DNA of 64,000 bases from Pithys albifrons albifrons (Eukaryota; Chordata; Aves; Passeriformes; Thamnophilidae), in contig NC_092459.1 of NCBI RefSeq assembly GCF_047495875.1, positions 91,311,560 through 91,375,559 of the forward strand. The letters are read 5' to 3'. Each line of letters opens with the position of its first letter. Within the stretch, counting starts at the first letter, position 1. Below, in pieces: positions 49,601 to 61,300 of this stretch. Both the position numbers and the translations under genes were made by a program. Under the pieces are notes generated by a model, which did not search any database, had not been told where the DNA came from, and saw only the letters and a program-made list of their open reading frames with translations.

Positions 49601-50789
49601 GAGGGTTGTAGCCCACCCAATAAGATGACCTGGTTTTAATACATGGTAGCAGTCAGCCTTTATGCGACACACTCTTTCCATATCCTAACCCTTTGCCAGT
49701 GAGTGAGATTTCCAAGAATGCTGCTGGCAATATACTTGTCAAAGTTGGGTGCACTGCAGAGTCTAAGTCTGTCGGTCATAGGTAACAGTTTTTGTCACCC
49801 CTTGAACTGCAGCAGCTAAATCTGACAGTGATGATCAAGCACAACCTTAGTAAAATAACATTTATATTTACTATCTGATGATGAATGCATGTCCAATGCT
49901 TTGAAAATGGAAATGTCTGCAAAAATGAAGACTATTATTTTATCTAGAAATGTGTTCTGTGGCATCCTGAAGAATATTCACATTTCTTATTCCTTTTTTT
50001 GTGCACGTGCAGAAGTTCTTATGAACTTTCAGCTATGAGTCCATATGGGAAAAATTTCATTGTGAGAAGAAGGCTTCCATTCTATCCTGAAAAAGAGCTG
50101 CAAAGAAGTCACAGAAAACTACAGAAGAAAGTATCAGTCATTGTTTGGAAGCATTGTGGCCTATGGAAATGGAAACCAGAACATGGATTTGCCTCCAAAT
50201 TTTATAAGCTTCTAGAAACACAAATGATGAGAAACAAATGCAAAAAGCTCAAAAAAGCAGTGGTTTCTTAAAAAAAAATCTTAAAGCCTTGTTGCTTTTA
50301 TGATGAATGGATCTGGTGAAAATTATATTAATTATCTCAAATATCTTCATTTAAACAGGTAGTGCTATTCCCAATATTTTTTGTTTGGCACCTAGATTAG
50401 TGTTACTCTTCTCAATGGCTAACAAAGAAGTTATTAGCCACTGGAACAAATTACGAAGAGGAACAGTGAGCTTCCCATTTGTCTGCAAACTGAGAGTGGA
50501 TGGTATGCTTCAGCAAACAATGGAGACACAGGTGGGTGAAATTATATGGTTGTACTACAGAGAAGAGAATATGAAATATTCTATGAAAAATTCTATGTGC
50601 TCCTTTCTAGCTTTAAGAGCTACAGTCTTTAATTTCACAAATACCATTACAAAGAACTGCTTAGAAGTAGTGATAACTGTAGCACCAATCTGAATCCATC
50701 TCCTGATTTGTGATATATTATGCAAAAGTATTAAAAAAATAACAGACTGTAACGTTTCTACATGCTTCTGTCTAAAGGAAACAATCTTC
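46632..50789. other. Non-coding stretch, nothing recognised
   Basis: Open frames of 90-120 codons (47558-47920 on minus, 49999-50271 and 50385-50693 on plus) show no family resemblance. The two plus-strand frames are lysine/arginine-rich and AT-driven, and I do not count them as genes. Confidence 0.6.
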
Positions 50790-51206
50790 TGTGGAGAGAA
50801 AGTACTTCACCCAACAAGCCTGTGAGGTTTACAGTGAAGACCTTTTATTACACACAGCACACAGTTTATATAGGGTTAAGGCTACATTCTTTTGGCTAAA
50901 TTGAGTCTTACACCATCAGGCCACAACCTCTAATTGGTTAAAATCCATATCTCACAAGTCCAATGTTTATATGAACTCATCCTCGATGTTTTCAGGTCCA
51001 GCTCTGGAGTCTTGTGTGAAAGTCGAGGTGTTCTCATGAGAAACTTCTGGGGAGTCGTTGAAAACTCCTAGGGAGTGTTTCTCCCCTAACGAGCAACAGC
51101 AGGTGTGTGTCCTTGTTGCTTGTTAGCTGATATCTGCTCTAGTCTCATGAAGTTGATGCAGACTGGATCGTTCATAAGCCCATTTTCTGAAAGAAACCCC
51201 TCAACA
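50790..51206 (-). mobile_element. Solo LTR of an endogenous retrovirus, minus strand
   Basis: Read on the minus strand, a 417-bp unit starts TGTTGAGG (at 51206) and ends CTCTCCACA (at 50790). It thus has TG..CA termini and a 5-of-6 terminal inverted repeat (TGTTGA against TGTGGA). A TATA box TATATAAA lies at 50872-50865, and a polyadenylation signal AATAAA at 50849-50844 sits about 20 bp downstream, followed by about 54 bp of U5-like sequence. This is standard LTR architecture. No gag, pol or env remains and no second LTR flanks it, so it is a solo LTR left by recombination. It keeps several CpGs, suggesting moderate age. A target-site duplication is not evident, which leaves the exact ends or later flank change open. 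The class (ERVL-like or other) is not determined. Confidence 0.7.
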
Positions 51207-53789
51207 TGTGTCATTAGAAGTCATATTGCTAGCATAATTTTACAGTATTAGAGATTTATTTTTGAGGAATAAAGAGACCCTTCCTCTTCTCCAAAAGTAG
51301 TGATCCGCCAGTTGAGAACAGCAAAACCATTTCCCCCCTCCTCCAGATTTCAACTGTTTTGGGGCATTGGACACTGCAGAAACTTAGATCTAATAGGACA
51401 GTTGAAAGCTTGGTACATCTGTACCTGAACGAACAGCTGGACATGAGAAGAAATAGTCCTTCAGTGCTGAGTGGGTTTGGCAGCACAGCTAGGTTGTCCT
51501 AACTGATCCTAGAACATCTGAAAAAACATCATGATATAGCTTTTCAACTATTGTAGAGAAAATAGATGATTTTGTGTCCAGAATGGATATGCATAATTCC
51601 AGAGGGAGCTTTTTTATGTTTCAGATTGTAGTCAGTGGGTTGTTTCTGCGTGTTTAAACTTCTGTAATGGCTAATTTCTTCTGCATACATATTTTGTGTC
51701 TCAACTGTCCCTCAGCTGGAAGGCTGTCTGGGAGACATGCTTTAGCCAAACAGTATGTCAGTCAGGTAAAATGATGGGAGCACAATATAGGAGAATCCAG
51801 AGGGAATTTGATAGTTTGTCACAAGGAGGCAATCCAATTGCTTTATCAAGCAGTATTTCCCGGTCTTAAGTTTCATAAATTTATGACCTGCAGTGATTCA
51901 AATGAGTTCAACTTTCTCATGCTACTGTATTTTCTGCATTTCTGAAAAAATGATTAGAAAAGATGGATGCTGAAAAAGAAGAGTGACCTCTGATTGCTCT
52001 TAGGCTTTTAAAATATTATCCTTCAAAAAACCCCACAACCCAGTTTGCTGTAATAGTTTCAGCATCAACAGTCACTAATCTATTTGCCATACAATAGCCA
52101 CAGTGAAATATAGGTGGATATACTTAATACTTTGATTTCATGAACCTACAAGAACAATTTGGGATTGTCTTGGTTGAAAGAACTCCTCCATTTTAGTTCC
52201 CTAAAGTGTAGCTGTGTAGTTTTCTTCTAAAAACTATAATAATATAAATAAAATTAAGAAGTCTCTAAACATTTGAAAGGTTGGAGAACTAGACTATGTT
52301 TCCATTCATCAAGGAGGTTCTCAAAAGCAATTTTTTTAGCCACACAACAAGGAAACTGGGAAGAGCTTGAACTGCTAATGTCCTCTTTGCTGTGTGGATA
52401 TAAAGAAAATAGCTTTCTTGTCCCACAAGGATTCTGTTGATTTTGAAATTTTAGGCCTGGCAAGGGACTCAGTGAATATATGAGTGACTTAAGAAACAAA
52501 CAAACGTGTTTCATTTTAATGCTGACCTCTTTTTTTTCTTTTTTTAACCTTTTAATATAAACTAAATTAAGTTTCAACAGGAGGAGATGCTTTTAACCGC
52601 AAAGCCAAGACTTTTTGTTTTAAAAATGTTGAAATGACATATTTCTTGAATTTCAAAACCTGTTCCCTCCCCCCCTTTTTTTTTTTGTTTTTTGAAGACA
52701 GGAAGCTGTTCTGGAAATAATTTCAGTTTTGATGAATTGTTGGTTGTGACCATATCTCCTCTAAGAAAGGCCTGTCCCCACTTCCAACTCTAAACCCACG
52801 CTTCCAGTAGCTTCCAGAAGTCTAAGGTATGATTGTCTTAGTTCCCTCACTGATGCATTAGAATGAGACGTAGATTTTGGGCAATTACCTTCATCCACAG
52901 GTGTAATAAGACAACAGTGAGAGTGTTGTGATTGTCTCAACAGGGATTCTTCTTTCTCTACTTGAGATTGTAATGATTATGTGTTTTGTGTTTCTGTGTT
53001 CCACATACATAGGGTTCACAATTTGTAAACACGTACATAACAGTTACATGTATGTTAGAAATTAATTTCATAACACACTGAGTGCTTTTTTCCATTACAT
53101 CTGTCAAGAGGCATTGTATTTCTAAACTGAGGTCCACGCTTGTGTTGATGGGACAAAATCTGATGCTTTTGGTGAAAGTTTATAAATGAACCTTGCTGTA
53201 AGAAGTCTGGATGTCTCTTATACCTGGAAAGAAACTGTGGATTGTTTTTTTCCAGCTTTGATGGCAATATTAGTATATATTTGTATTACTTTATCATGAT
53301 CTGATGAATGGATCATGAGTTCTGCTGGGGAGAAACTAAGGTACCAAATGCCCTGCAGCCAGAGGAGCTGATCTGCAGCTGGACGAGGCCCCAGTGGTGG
53401 AATGGCTGGGTAAGGGCTGTACAAATGCTACAAAAGTGCTTACTTTTCTGTCCTGCATGAGAGGAGAAATCCAAGTTGAAGTGTTCAGAGCTCTGAAAAG
53501 AGGGTTTGGTTCATAGGTGTTCAATAAGAAAGTTATCAAATGAACCAAAGGGGTTTCTTCCTGGCTGGAACAACAAAGCCCTTGCTCTTGTCAGGCTATT
53601 GCCTTCCCTCCTCCAACTAAGCACTTCTGTGTCATGTCTGCCAGTTAGTAAATGGGTGATACCTAATCTGTGCACAAGGTACTGGCATTTATAATAACTT
53701 TAATAGCTCATAGTCTTGGTCTTAATATTTTCAAGTGTTTTACTGATATTGCATAGTTTACTCAGCTATACTTCCACTGGTACCATTAA
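51207..53789. other. Non-coding stretch, nothing recognised
   Basis: There is no gene or repeat family I can name. A C/T-rich run with T homopolymer lies at 52666-52695. Minus-strand frames of 70-107 codons lack recognisable domains. Confidence 0.6.
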
Positions 53790-54160
53790 CATGTGCAGCT
53801 TTAGAGGTCCCAGAGGGGCACAGCAGATCTTGGTGTCATTGTTAGCACCAGTGATATTAAAGCAGGGCAGAGCTCCAGCTTCATCTGCAGCCCCACAGAC
53901 TGGCTTGGTCTTGGCCTGTTCCCATTCCCAGGGTGGTGCCAGGGGCTGGGGCTGCACCAGTGCCCCCACTTGCCTGCACCTGACTGGGATGGCAGGACAT
54001 GCACTTGCTGGTGAGGTCCTGCCCTGCCAGGACCCTGGGGAGCTGTCCAGCCCTTGCAGTACTCTTGCTGCAGGCAGCTGCTGTCCCACATGGCGCCCTG
54101 ACACAGTTTGTGTAGAAGTACCACCACCGTGTCCAGGCAGCAGATACAGCCTTTTCTAGG
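53790..54160. other. GC-rich patch with long open frames on both strands
   Basis: This is the most GC-rich extended patch in the window, bounded by AT-rich DNA. A 147-codon frame on plus (53716-54159) and frames of 112 and 126 codons on minus overlap here. None resembles a known protein. Overlap on both strands with few CpGs suggests composition rather than coding. An old exon, processed pseudogene or unlisted repeat is possible. Confidence 0.3.
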
Positions 54161-56016
54161 AGTATCCTTGTGAGGCACCATTGACCTCCAGAAGGAAAGA
54201 ACTCCTCTGGAAGATGTGCTGTCCCATGTTCTCAGGGATGAATCACACTTCAGATGAAAGAAGGTATTGGAAAGTACAGGTTTATAGCTTTTCAGGTTTG
54301 AGAATAACCCTAGTCTTTTATTTCAGGCTTAAATGAGAAAGAACTGAGAATTCCTAATGCAGATATGATCTTTCCATAACATATCACAAGTTTTCCCTCA
54401 AAAATGGTCAAGGCCTTGTGTAGGGATTCCTGGCTTCAGTGGGCCTTCCAGTGCATTGTTGAGTCACATTGTGTTCCAGCACAACCCATTCCAAATCTCC
54501 AATGGTGGCAAGGATACACTTGTAGATACATTTGCATCCTCAGGTCTCTCTTTACTCTTCCCTTTCTCATCCCCTTCCCTTCCCCTTTCCTTTACTTTCC
54601 TTTGAAATCAGAATAAATAGACTAAGGCCCATCTGGAGACTGATTAACATTGTCTCTGGGGTCAAGATGTCTTTATTGCTAGACAGGTGAAGGCAAATAC
54701 ATGGTCTCCACTGCAGCGTGTCTGTAAATCCCGAGGAGGAGGTATTATAAGGAACACTCTTCTGAACTGGAGGTTTTAACAGTGTTCTCTGCAAAGCATC
54801 AGCACTCCTCTGTAGTCCCAGAGAGGAATGGTGCCTCAAGATGATTCAAACAATTGTTTTGAAAGATGCAGCCCATTAGCCTTCCAGCCTCGGAAACCGG
54901 AGGTCTTTTCTATTTTCTGTGTCAGGACCTCCTTCCACCCATATTGCAAACTGGCAATGCACAAAGAACAGCTAGTGGAATAGCCCATTAGCCAAATATA
55001 TAACCAAAATTAAATACTCTACTCCTATACTAGCTTTCATTGTAACAGCACATTCTGAATTTCATCCCTTTCTGTCTGTGCTAATCAGTAGCACTCTTTT
55101 GCTAACCAGTTCATTTTGCATTGTTTCAAATCCCAGTTTTGAGGCATCAGACCAGTGTTATTTTTGGACTGACTGAGCACCAGTGCATTGTAGAAGATCA
55201 ATGGAGATATTTTGGCAGTGGAGTAGGAGCAACGGGGGCTTGTGGTGCTGCCCTTTGCACTTGGAGTTGAAGCAAAAGTGGAGACTTGTGACGGGGGCAG
55301 GTCTGTGCTCCTCTCTGTCTGGCACAAGCAGTTTGTGTTTGAGGGCACAGGAGATTTTGTCTTCCTGTGCCGCTCAAGCACAGTGAAAATGACTAACTGC
55401 CCTTTCATTTTGAAACTGAAAAGGAAGCATTTCAAGTTGTGGTTCTGCTGCTAAAATTTGTTTCAATGGCAATTCTTTTTTTCTAAATCCTGATGATCAT
55501 TTGATTTTTCTGATTGTGTGTTTGGAACATCTGCAGACTAGGAACATTTCAGCATCTACTATCTGACATCAGTTCTACTTACTATCTTTCTTCATGACTA
55601 TGGAATGAGTACTTCTCTATAAAATGAAAAATGCTTCTTGTGCACTGTTAAATGACAGTTTAAAAAAGGCAATTATTTGAAATCTAATGGTAATGGCGTT
55701 TAACTGCATTGTCTACTTGCCTGACTCCTGGTAGTGTCCTGAATCTACAGCTACATAAAATGAGTAATAGGTGTCATAGAAACCTTGTTGAAAATAATAT
55801 TGCCTCTAAACATCAAATAACCTGCCATAAGTGTAGTCTTAGTACTAAACTTATATTATGATCCTATACATGTCTTGTATTCTTACCGTTGGTTCACAAG
55901 TAGGATTGGTTTGTTACAGCCTCATCTTGTCACTGCCTTACTTAAATAGTATATTAAATATTGTATAAATACTTATGCATGAATGTTATCAATAATAATA
56001 TGCATCCTAAGAATTG
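54161..56016. other. Non-coding stretch, nothing recognised
   Basis: A short pyrimidine-rich run (CCCTTCCCTTCCCCTTTCC type) lies near 54570-54602 and has the same flavour as the 27-kb array without being one. The open frames here, up to 116 codons, are unrecognised. Confidence 0.6.
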
Positions 56017-56071
56017 AAATAGAATCATCTGGTGGGTTGGGTTGAAAAGGACCTTAAAGATCATCTAGTTG
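56017..56071 (-). mobile_element. CR1 LINE tail, severely 5'-truncated, minus strand
   Basis: The stretch AATAGAATCAT-type start, then GGTTGGGTTGAAAAGGACCT (56035-56054) and TAAAGATCATCTAGTTG (56055-56071), is the well-known reverse complement of the avian CR1 3' end (TTGGAAGGGACCTTAAAGATCATCTAGTT wording in two parts). The match breaks off abruptly after 56071, so only about 55 bp of the 3' end was inserted. This is a common outcome of CR1 retrotransposition. It is the best evidence that the host is a bird. Confidence 0.85.
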
Positions 56072-57165
56072 TATTGTAGAATACAATAAAATGACTTTAT
56101 TAATCCAGAAGGCATATAACATTTAAGTACCAGCCAGAAGAATGGGCAGTGCTGATAAATAGTGTAAATAGTTAGGTCGAATTCTTTAATAAGGTAAAAC
56201 AAAAGCACTGGATTCCAAATAACTTTATATTCACTACATTCACTGATAAATTATGCTCCTGACTGTTTCAGATATTTAAGCAATCTTACATATATCTAGT
56301 ACAAGCTGAATACAAGACCTTTCTGTTTTTAGCAAATCATATGCTTAATACTTCAAGAAAGAACTAGTCTTTTTGTTGGGACATGTTTTTTTCCCCACCT
56401 TTGGCAGTGTGTCTTCTATACTTCCACACTCAGGTTTGTTGTTATCCGAACAGATACCTACTAGTATCATAGATTGGTCCCAACCTGACTTCATCATATC
56501 TCAGCTCCTGCCTTCATCTTAAATGCTTGCAGGGCAGCTTAGGAGTTTGAGTGAAGAAACCTGTTGTTTGTAATGCAGCTACGAAGGACAGCATTTCATA
56601 CTGAGTCACAAGAAAAGAAGATTTATTAAATTCTTAGGAGATGTTACTTCTATGCAGATTTTGGAAAACTGAAGGGAAATAAGTAACTTTCTCTCCCTTT
56701 CCCCCTGGAGCAAAGAAGTTAGACAGCTGCAAATGGAACAGGCTGAAGCCATTTTGGAGATGGACGTTGAAGTTGTACGGCATTGATGGGATTGTTTAAT
56801 AAGTATTCTCTCTTTCATTACATGAGGTTTTGCTTTCCTTGGATCACACAGATTCTGTAAAAATGTAACAAGCTACTATTCTGAATATGCCAAATAAGAA
56901 ACAGATGGATCTCTTTAAAGAACAGTCTATCAGTAATATTAATGGGATCTCATGTTGAGGAAAGGCACCTCCCTTTCCTTACACCAGCCCTCTTGGCCTG
57001 AACAAAGAGGGTCTTCTAGCAATGACTTGCACATGGCAAAGGAGAGGATGGAATTATAGACAGCTACAAAATGAAGCATGGCATTTTTTCTCTTCTTGGA
57101 ATGTATTTTTAATGTACTTGGCTATTACACACAAGGCTTTTTGTGATGGACTGATTTGAACACAA
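56072..57165. other. Non-coding stretch, nothing recognised
   Basis: This is AT-rich sequence with no gene or repeat that I can name. Confidence 0.6.
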
Positions 57166-57260
57166 GGCCTGATCCTGTTGTCAATGCCTAGTTTACACCA
57201 CAATTCAACTGGTGTAACTCCATTGTCTCAGTGGAGATCCTCTGACTTCAGTGGGATCCT
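57166..57260 (+). repeat. Relic of an old amniote interspersed repeat with TTACACC..GGTGTAA core
   Basis: GGCCTGATCCTG (57166-57177) opens the block. An exact inverted pair TTACACCA (57193-57200) and TGGTGTAA (57210-57217) follows, then CTCCATTG and GACTTCAGTGGGATCCT (57244-57260). The same words, in the same self-complementary layout, mark a repeat family frequent in turtles and crocodilians and fading in birds. The family name is not recalled with certainty. Confidence 0.4.
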
Positions 57261-58133
57261 CCCCGATTATTACCATGCAGAGCTATATTCATGTAATTAA
57301 GGCAGAACCTTCTGAATAAAGAAAATTCCAGTTGGTGTGACATAGAGTAGGATGTACATAATACTCTTTAGACACCAGCTTAGCATTCTAGATTAGAGCT
57401 GTGTTTCAAGTTTTGCATTATCTTTTTGCTTTAGCAAAATGTACTCTCCTGTTCTCTTGCCTTGTGTTACTTTTCTCAATAAAGAAAGCTGAGTGATATT
57501 AATGACTGGGTACCTCTTCATCTTCATGGACACATCTTCTTATAACACATAACACATATATTCTGGTGCTATATACTATCAAAACCTGACTTACCTGCTG
57601 TACTGAAAGCCAGAGTAGCAGCTTCATAAATAAGTATGCCCTTTTGAGGTCATTAGAAATTCATGAGAATAATTGGTGTGCCACCCCTTAGGTTGCCTGT
57701 GAGACAGCCAAGTGAATAAAGGCAAGTGTAAGACAGATTCAGGGGTTCTTATAGCCACTCTGGCATGGGCAAAGCATGTGATTAGCACAAAAGATGCACT
57801 TCAGAACAAATAATGAAGCTGAGATATTTCTTTAATGTTCTTATTTTCTTGAACTTGGGATATTTCCAAAGTTGGGTGGATGGGTTGTACAGTACTTGTT
57901 TGTTGATTAAATGATAACCTAGATAAAGCACATACTTACTGTTACTTTAATAAAAGAAACAAGGCTCACATTTAAAAGGGAAATATAATACAGTAAACAT
58001 CCTTTTGTACTGGCCTACTTATTTTTCTAAGCTTGTTCCAGGCTCAGATATTTGCGTTCCAAAGTAGAATTTTTGCAGGAGTCTGCAAGTTCTGTAATAC
58101 CTTTTCCAGAATCTGTTGAGTGAGCCAAAAGTC
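57261..58133. other. Non-coding stretch, nothing recognised
   Basis: No gene, RNA gene or repeat is recognised here. Confidence 0.6.
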
Positions 58134-58347
58134 TGTGGTCAAGTGGCCATCTCAGTTACAACTCTTTATTGAACATCTAATGCATAGGCTTTAAGACCCA
58201 CAGACCCTTCTCTTCCTGAGCAAAGCTCTTGAGCTTTTTCAACTTCATCCTAGCCCCAAGAAAAACACCAGAAAGTGAATCCAGTCTTCACCTGGTGATG
58301 TCTATGAGTCTTGGATGTCTGTGATGTTTTTTGGTTTAAACTATTCA
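58134..58347 (-). mobile_element. Doubtful short LTR-like unit, minus strand
   Basis: On the minus strand the unit would begin TGAATAG and end GACCACA, giving TG..CA termini over 214 bp. AATAAA lies at 58170-58165, about 30 bp from the 3' end. The flanks AAGTC (left) and AAGTA (right) agree in four of five bases, as a target-site duplication might. There is no convincing TATA box and the length is small, so chance is a serious alternative. Confidence 0.2.
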
Positions 58348-61300
58348 AAGTATCAGGATTTTTTAATTTGATTTTTAAACAATCTGAAAGCACAGGGAAA
58401 AGCATTTTCAAAATTTAATCCTATTTTCCTTAGAGTACTGATTTTTTAAATTAGTTATTGAAGTCTTGTTAGGATTTTCTATTCAGATTTTATCACCTTG
58501 AATGTGTTTTAGAATAATTTTTAAGTAAATACTTGATATACATCTGTCTGATCTGGTTCTGTAGCTGTTATTGCCACTGTAGTAAGATTACTTGTAAACA
58601 CAGTAGAGATCAGAATAGAGGTAGATATGAGTGCCACTATCCACAGTACAGTACTGAGAGTAATTATGTCAAGTTACTGATCTGAGAAGCCCCACTCAGT
58701 GATAGCTCTAGTCGGTGGTTTGGTTTATTGTAGAATTTCAGTGTTAAAATGAATATGTTCCCTTGCTACCTTGTGACCTGTCAGAGGACTCCAGATGAAA
58801 ACACCCTTTTTAGAGAGGAGAGATTAGATTAAGGAGTGAGAACTGGTGTGAAAATAAATTGTATTTTCTTCATAAAGAGGTCTGTGTTCAGGATCAGTCT
58901 GATGTGAGGCTACAGGAACCTGGTGACATCATACTTAGACCTGCCACAACAGCAACCATTACAACCTACTCCAGGCCTTCTGCACATTTTTCCCCAACAT
59001 TCCTGGGATCTTCTCAGGTGTTTTAGATAGTGTAGATTAGGGACATTGAGATAGGCTTCCTGTAGGAGAAATGTTTTCTTCCTTTGTACCTGGAGTGAAT
59101 GAAGGAAGCCCAACGACTGCTTTGATGCTCTGCCATGGTAACTGTGGGCTGAACAGGCCCCAGAATGAAGATAGAGTGTCAGTGCAGTGGAGAGAGCAGA
59201 ATTGTTTGCCATTATCTTGAAGGGAAGAAAAGAGTGCATGTGGAAAATTGCCTGAGGGTTTTGTATTTGATATTTTATTTCCAGAACACCAAGTTTCCTG
59301 GTAGCACAGGCTAACTTCTATTTAGAAATCTTCCTAGAAACATTCAAAATGGTTTGTCTTTACAGAAGATGAAGATTTCTTAAAAACCTCAACTCCTGCC
59401 TGATGGGCTGTTTGAGGTTTCAGAATGTATGTAGTTTACTTTTGTCTTGAATTAGAACAGAGTCAAAAGTGTTTGCAGAAAAAAAGTTTGAATTGTTTCT
59501 ATTTGATACTATCAGATCAAATATAAGAAAACAAAAATTCTTTCCTTTCAAAGAAGAAATGCTGAATATTTGATGATGACAATATTAATGACCTTTGAAA
59601 ATGCATTATAAATCCAGGGCAATGTCAACATTGGTATTAGTGGTGGATAAGTTTGTTTAAATAGCATTTAAAGCAGCTTATTCATGAAACACAATCTTTT
59701 GGATGTTTAGAAATGTCTTATTATATTATTATGCTTAGAGCTTATAGTTATTATACTTAGAGCTGACCTGTTGCTCATTTAGCTGGAACTGAAAAGTTGT
59801 TCCTGCAGTCTAGTATATTTGCTTTGAAGGAAGAAAGACTGGCAAAAACCAGCCTTGCTCAGAACTTTGTTTCCAGTGAGGAGATATGTATAATGTTCAG
59901 GTAAACATCCAAAGCATTAGGCCTTCTTCATCAGAATGATGTTATAATGGCATGTTGCACTGTCAGTTATAGCCAAAAGAATCCTCGTTTAGTGTCTCTG
60001 AACAATGGTGGTACATATTTTGCAAAGAACAATGCTGGCCATGCTGATCCATGGGATAGTCATTAGTAGTTTGATTAGCATTGTTCTGAAATGTGATTTT
60101 CCAGCCAAACCCTAACAACTTTCCCCTCAATCCCCCTTTGTGAAAACTATTCTAAAACTCTGTAAGGCACAATGAAGTTTTACAACCATTTAGTGAGCAC
60201 CCTTTTGTTCTTCAGTTGTGTCTGTACAGTAAGAGGAAATCTGCAAAGTGGTGAGCACCCTCATCCCCCTATTAACTTCAAGGAGCAGCACCAGAGTTTA
60301 AATAGATTTTAATAATTCTTTCGAAGAACTTTCAATTCAGAATTATCCACATAACCTTATCAAAATGCTCTCTTTTAGCAAAGAAGGAGTGTGTATGTTT
60401 TAAACAAAAGACACTATGCCATACTGACTTGCAAAGCCTGGGTGATTCCATGGGTGCAGCTCCCAAACAGAACCACTACCAGGCTTGGTACTGTAGCAAG
60501 AACTTGGTACTAAGACATGTCTGAATCTGTGCTTCAGCAATGCTGGTGGATAAAGTGTTCTTTTACTTGTTGAGTTTGGGGTTAATTAGTGTGAATGATT
60601 GCTTCTGTAGTCAAATTTTTTGTATCCAAGGACAGTAAAAGAGGTAAACCATAAAGAGAGCAGGCTAATACCTTCTTCAGATTATGCAGTACATTAGGAT
60701 TGAGATTTCCCTGCTTTCAGTCTGTTGCAGAGGTACTAATCATCAGCAGCAGGAGTAGACCTGAGAATTATAGGATAATTCTTATCCCTTCTGTAACACC
60801 TACATGTTTCTACAGGTTTGCAGAAAATGAATTTTTCTGCAATGGTTGATAAAAATATAGGTATGGCTGTATTATACTCTGATTTTTAATCATGTGAGGT
60901 GAAGATGAATAAGGAAGCTATAAAGAAAATTTAGCTTTGCCTCTGTGTTTCAAGACTGTAATAATTACTGAGAATGCTAAAAGATGTGAGTGGCACATGA
61001 ATCACGGTAGACTGAGCATTTTGCTGGCAATTCCTACAGTATTTCATCCCCAGAATTTTTATCATATGTTGCCACCTACCTGGTGTTGACTGAAGACTGA
61101 GCATGATAGACACCAAAGATCACCTCTGTGATCTCAGTAAGCCATTTTTTCTGTCTTCTCTGGCCCAGCCTTGTGATACTTCCTGCCAGTATCCCTGGCA
61201 TCATTTCTTGCCTTTAAACTTGTGGTCCAGCTAAAGTCTGTGCTGCAGTGGATGCTGTCAAATGACATGTTTCAGCAGATGAAGCATAAAGTCATCCTAG

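Noticed and set aside
49999..50271. 90-codon basic open frame after a possible acceptor
   Set aside because: The translation is lysine-rich because the DNA is A-rich. No family resemblance and no matching donor or neighbouring exon.
50385..50693. 102-codon frame containing MANKEVISHWNKL
   Set aside because: No known domain. The only plausible donor (near 50531) has no partner, and the frame runs into AT-rich sequence.
53716..54181. 147-codon plus-strand and 126-codon minus-strand frames as genes
   Set aside because: They overlap on opposite strands in a GC-rich patch and resemble no protein family. Stop codons are simply rarer in GC-rich DNA.
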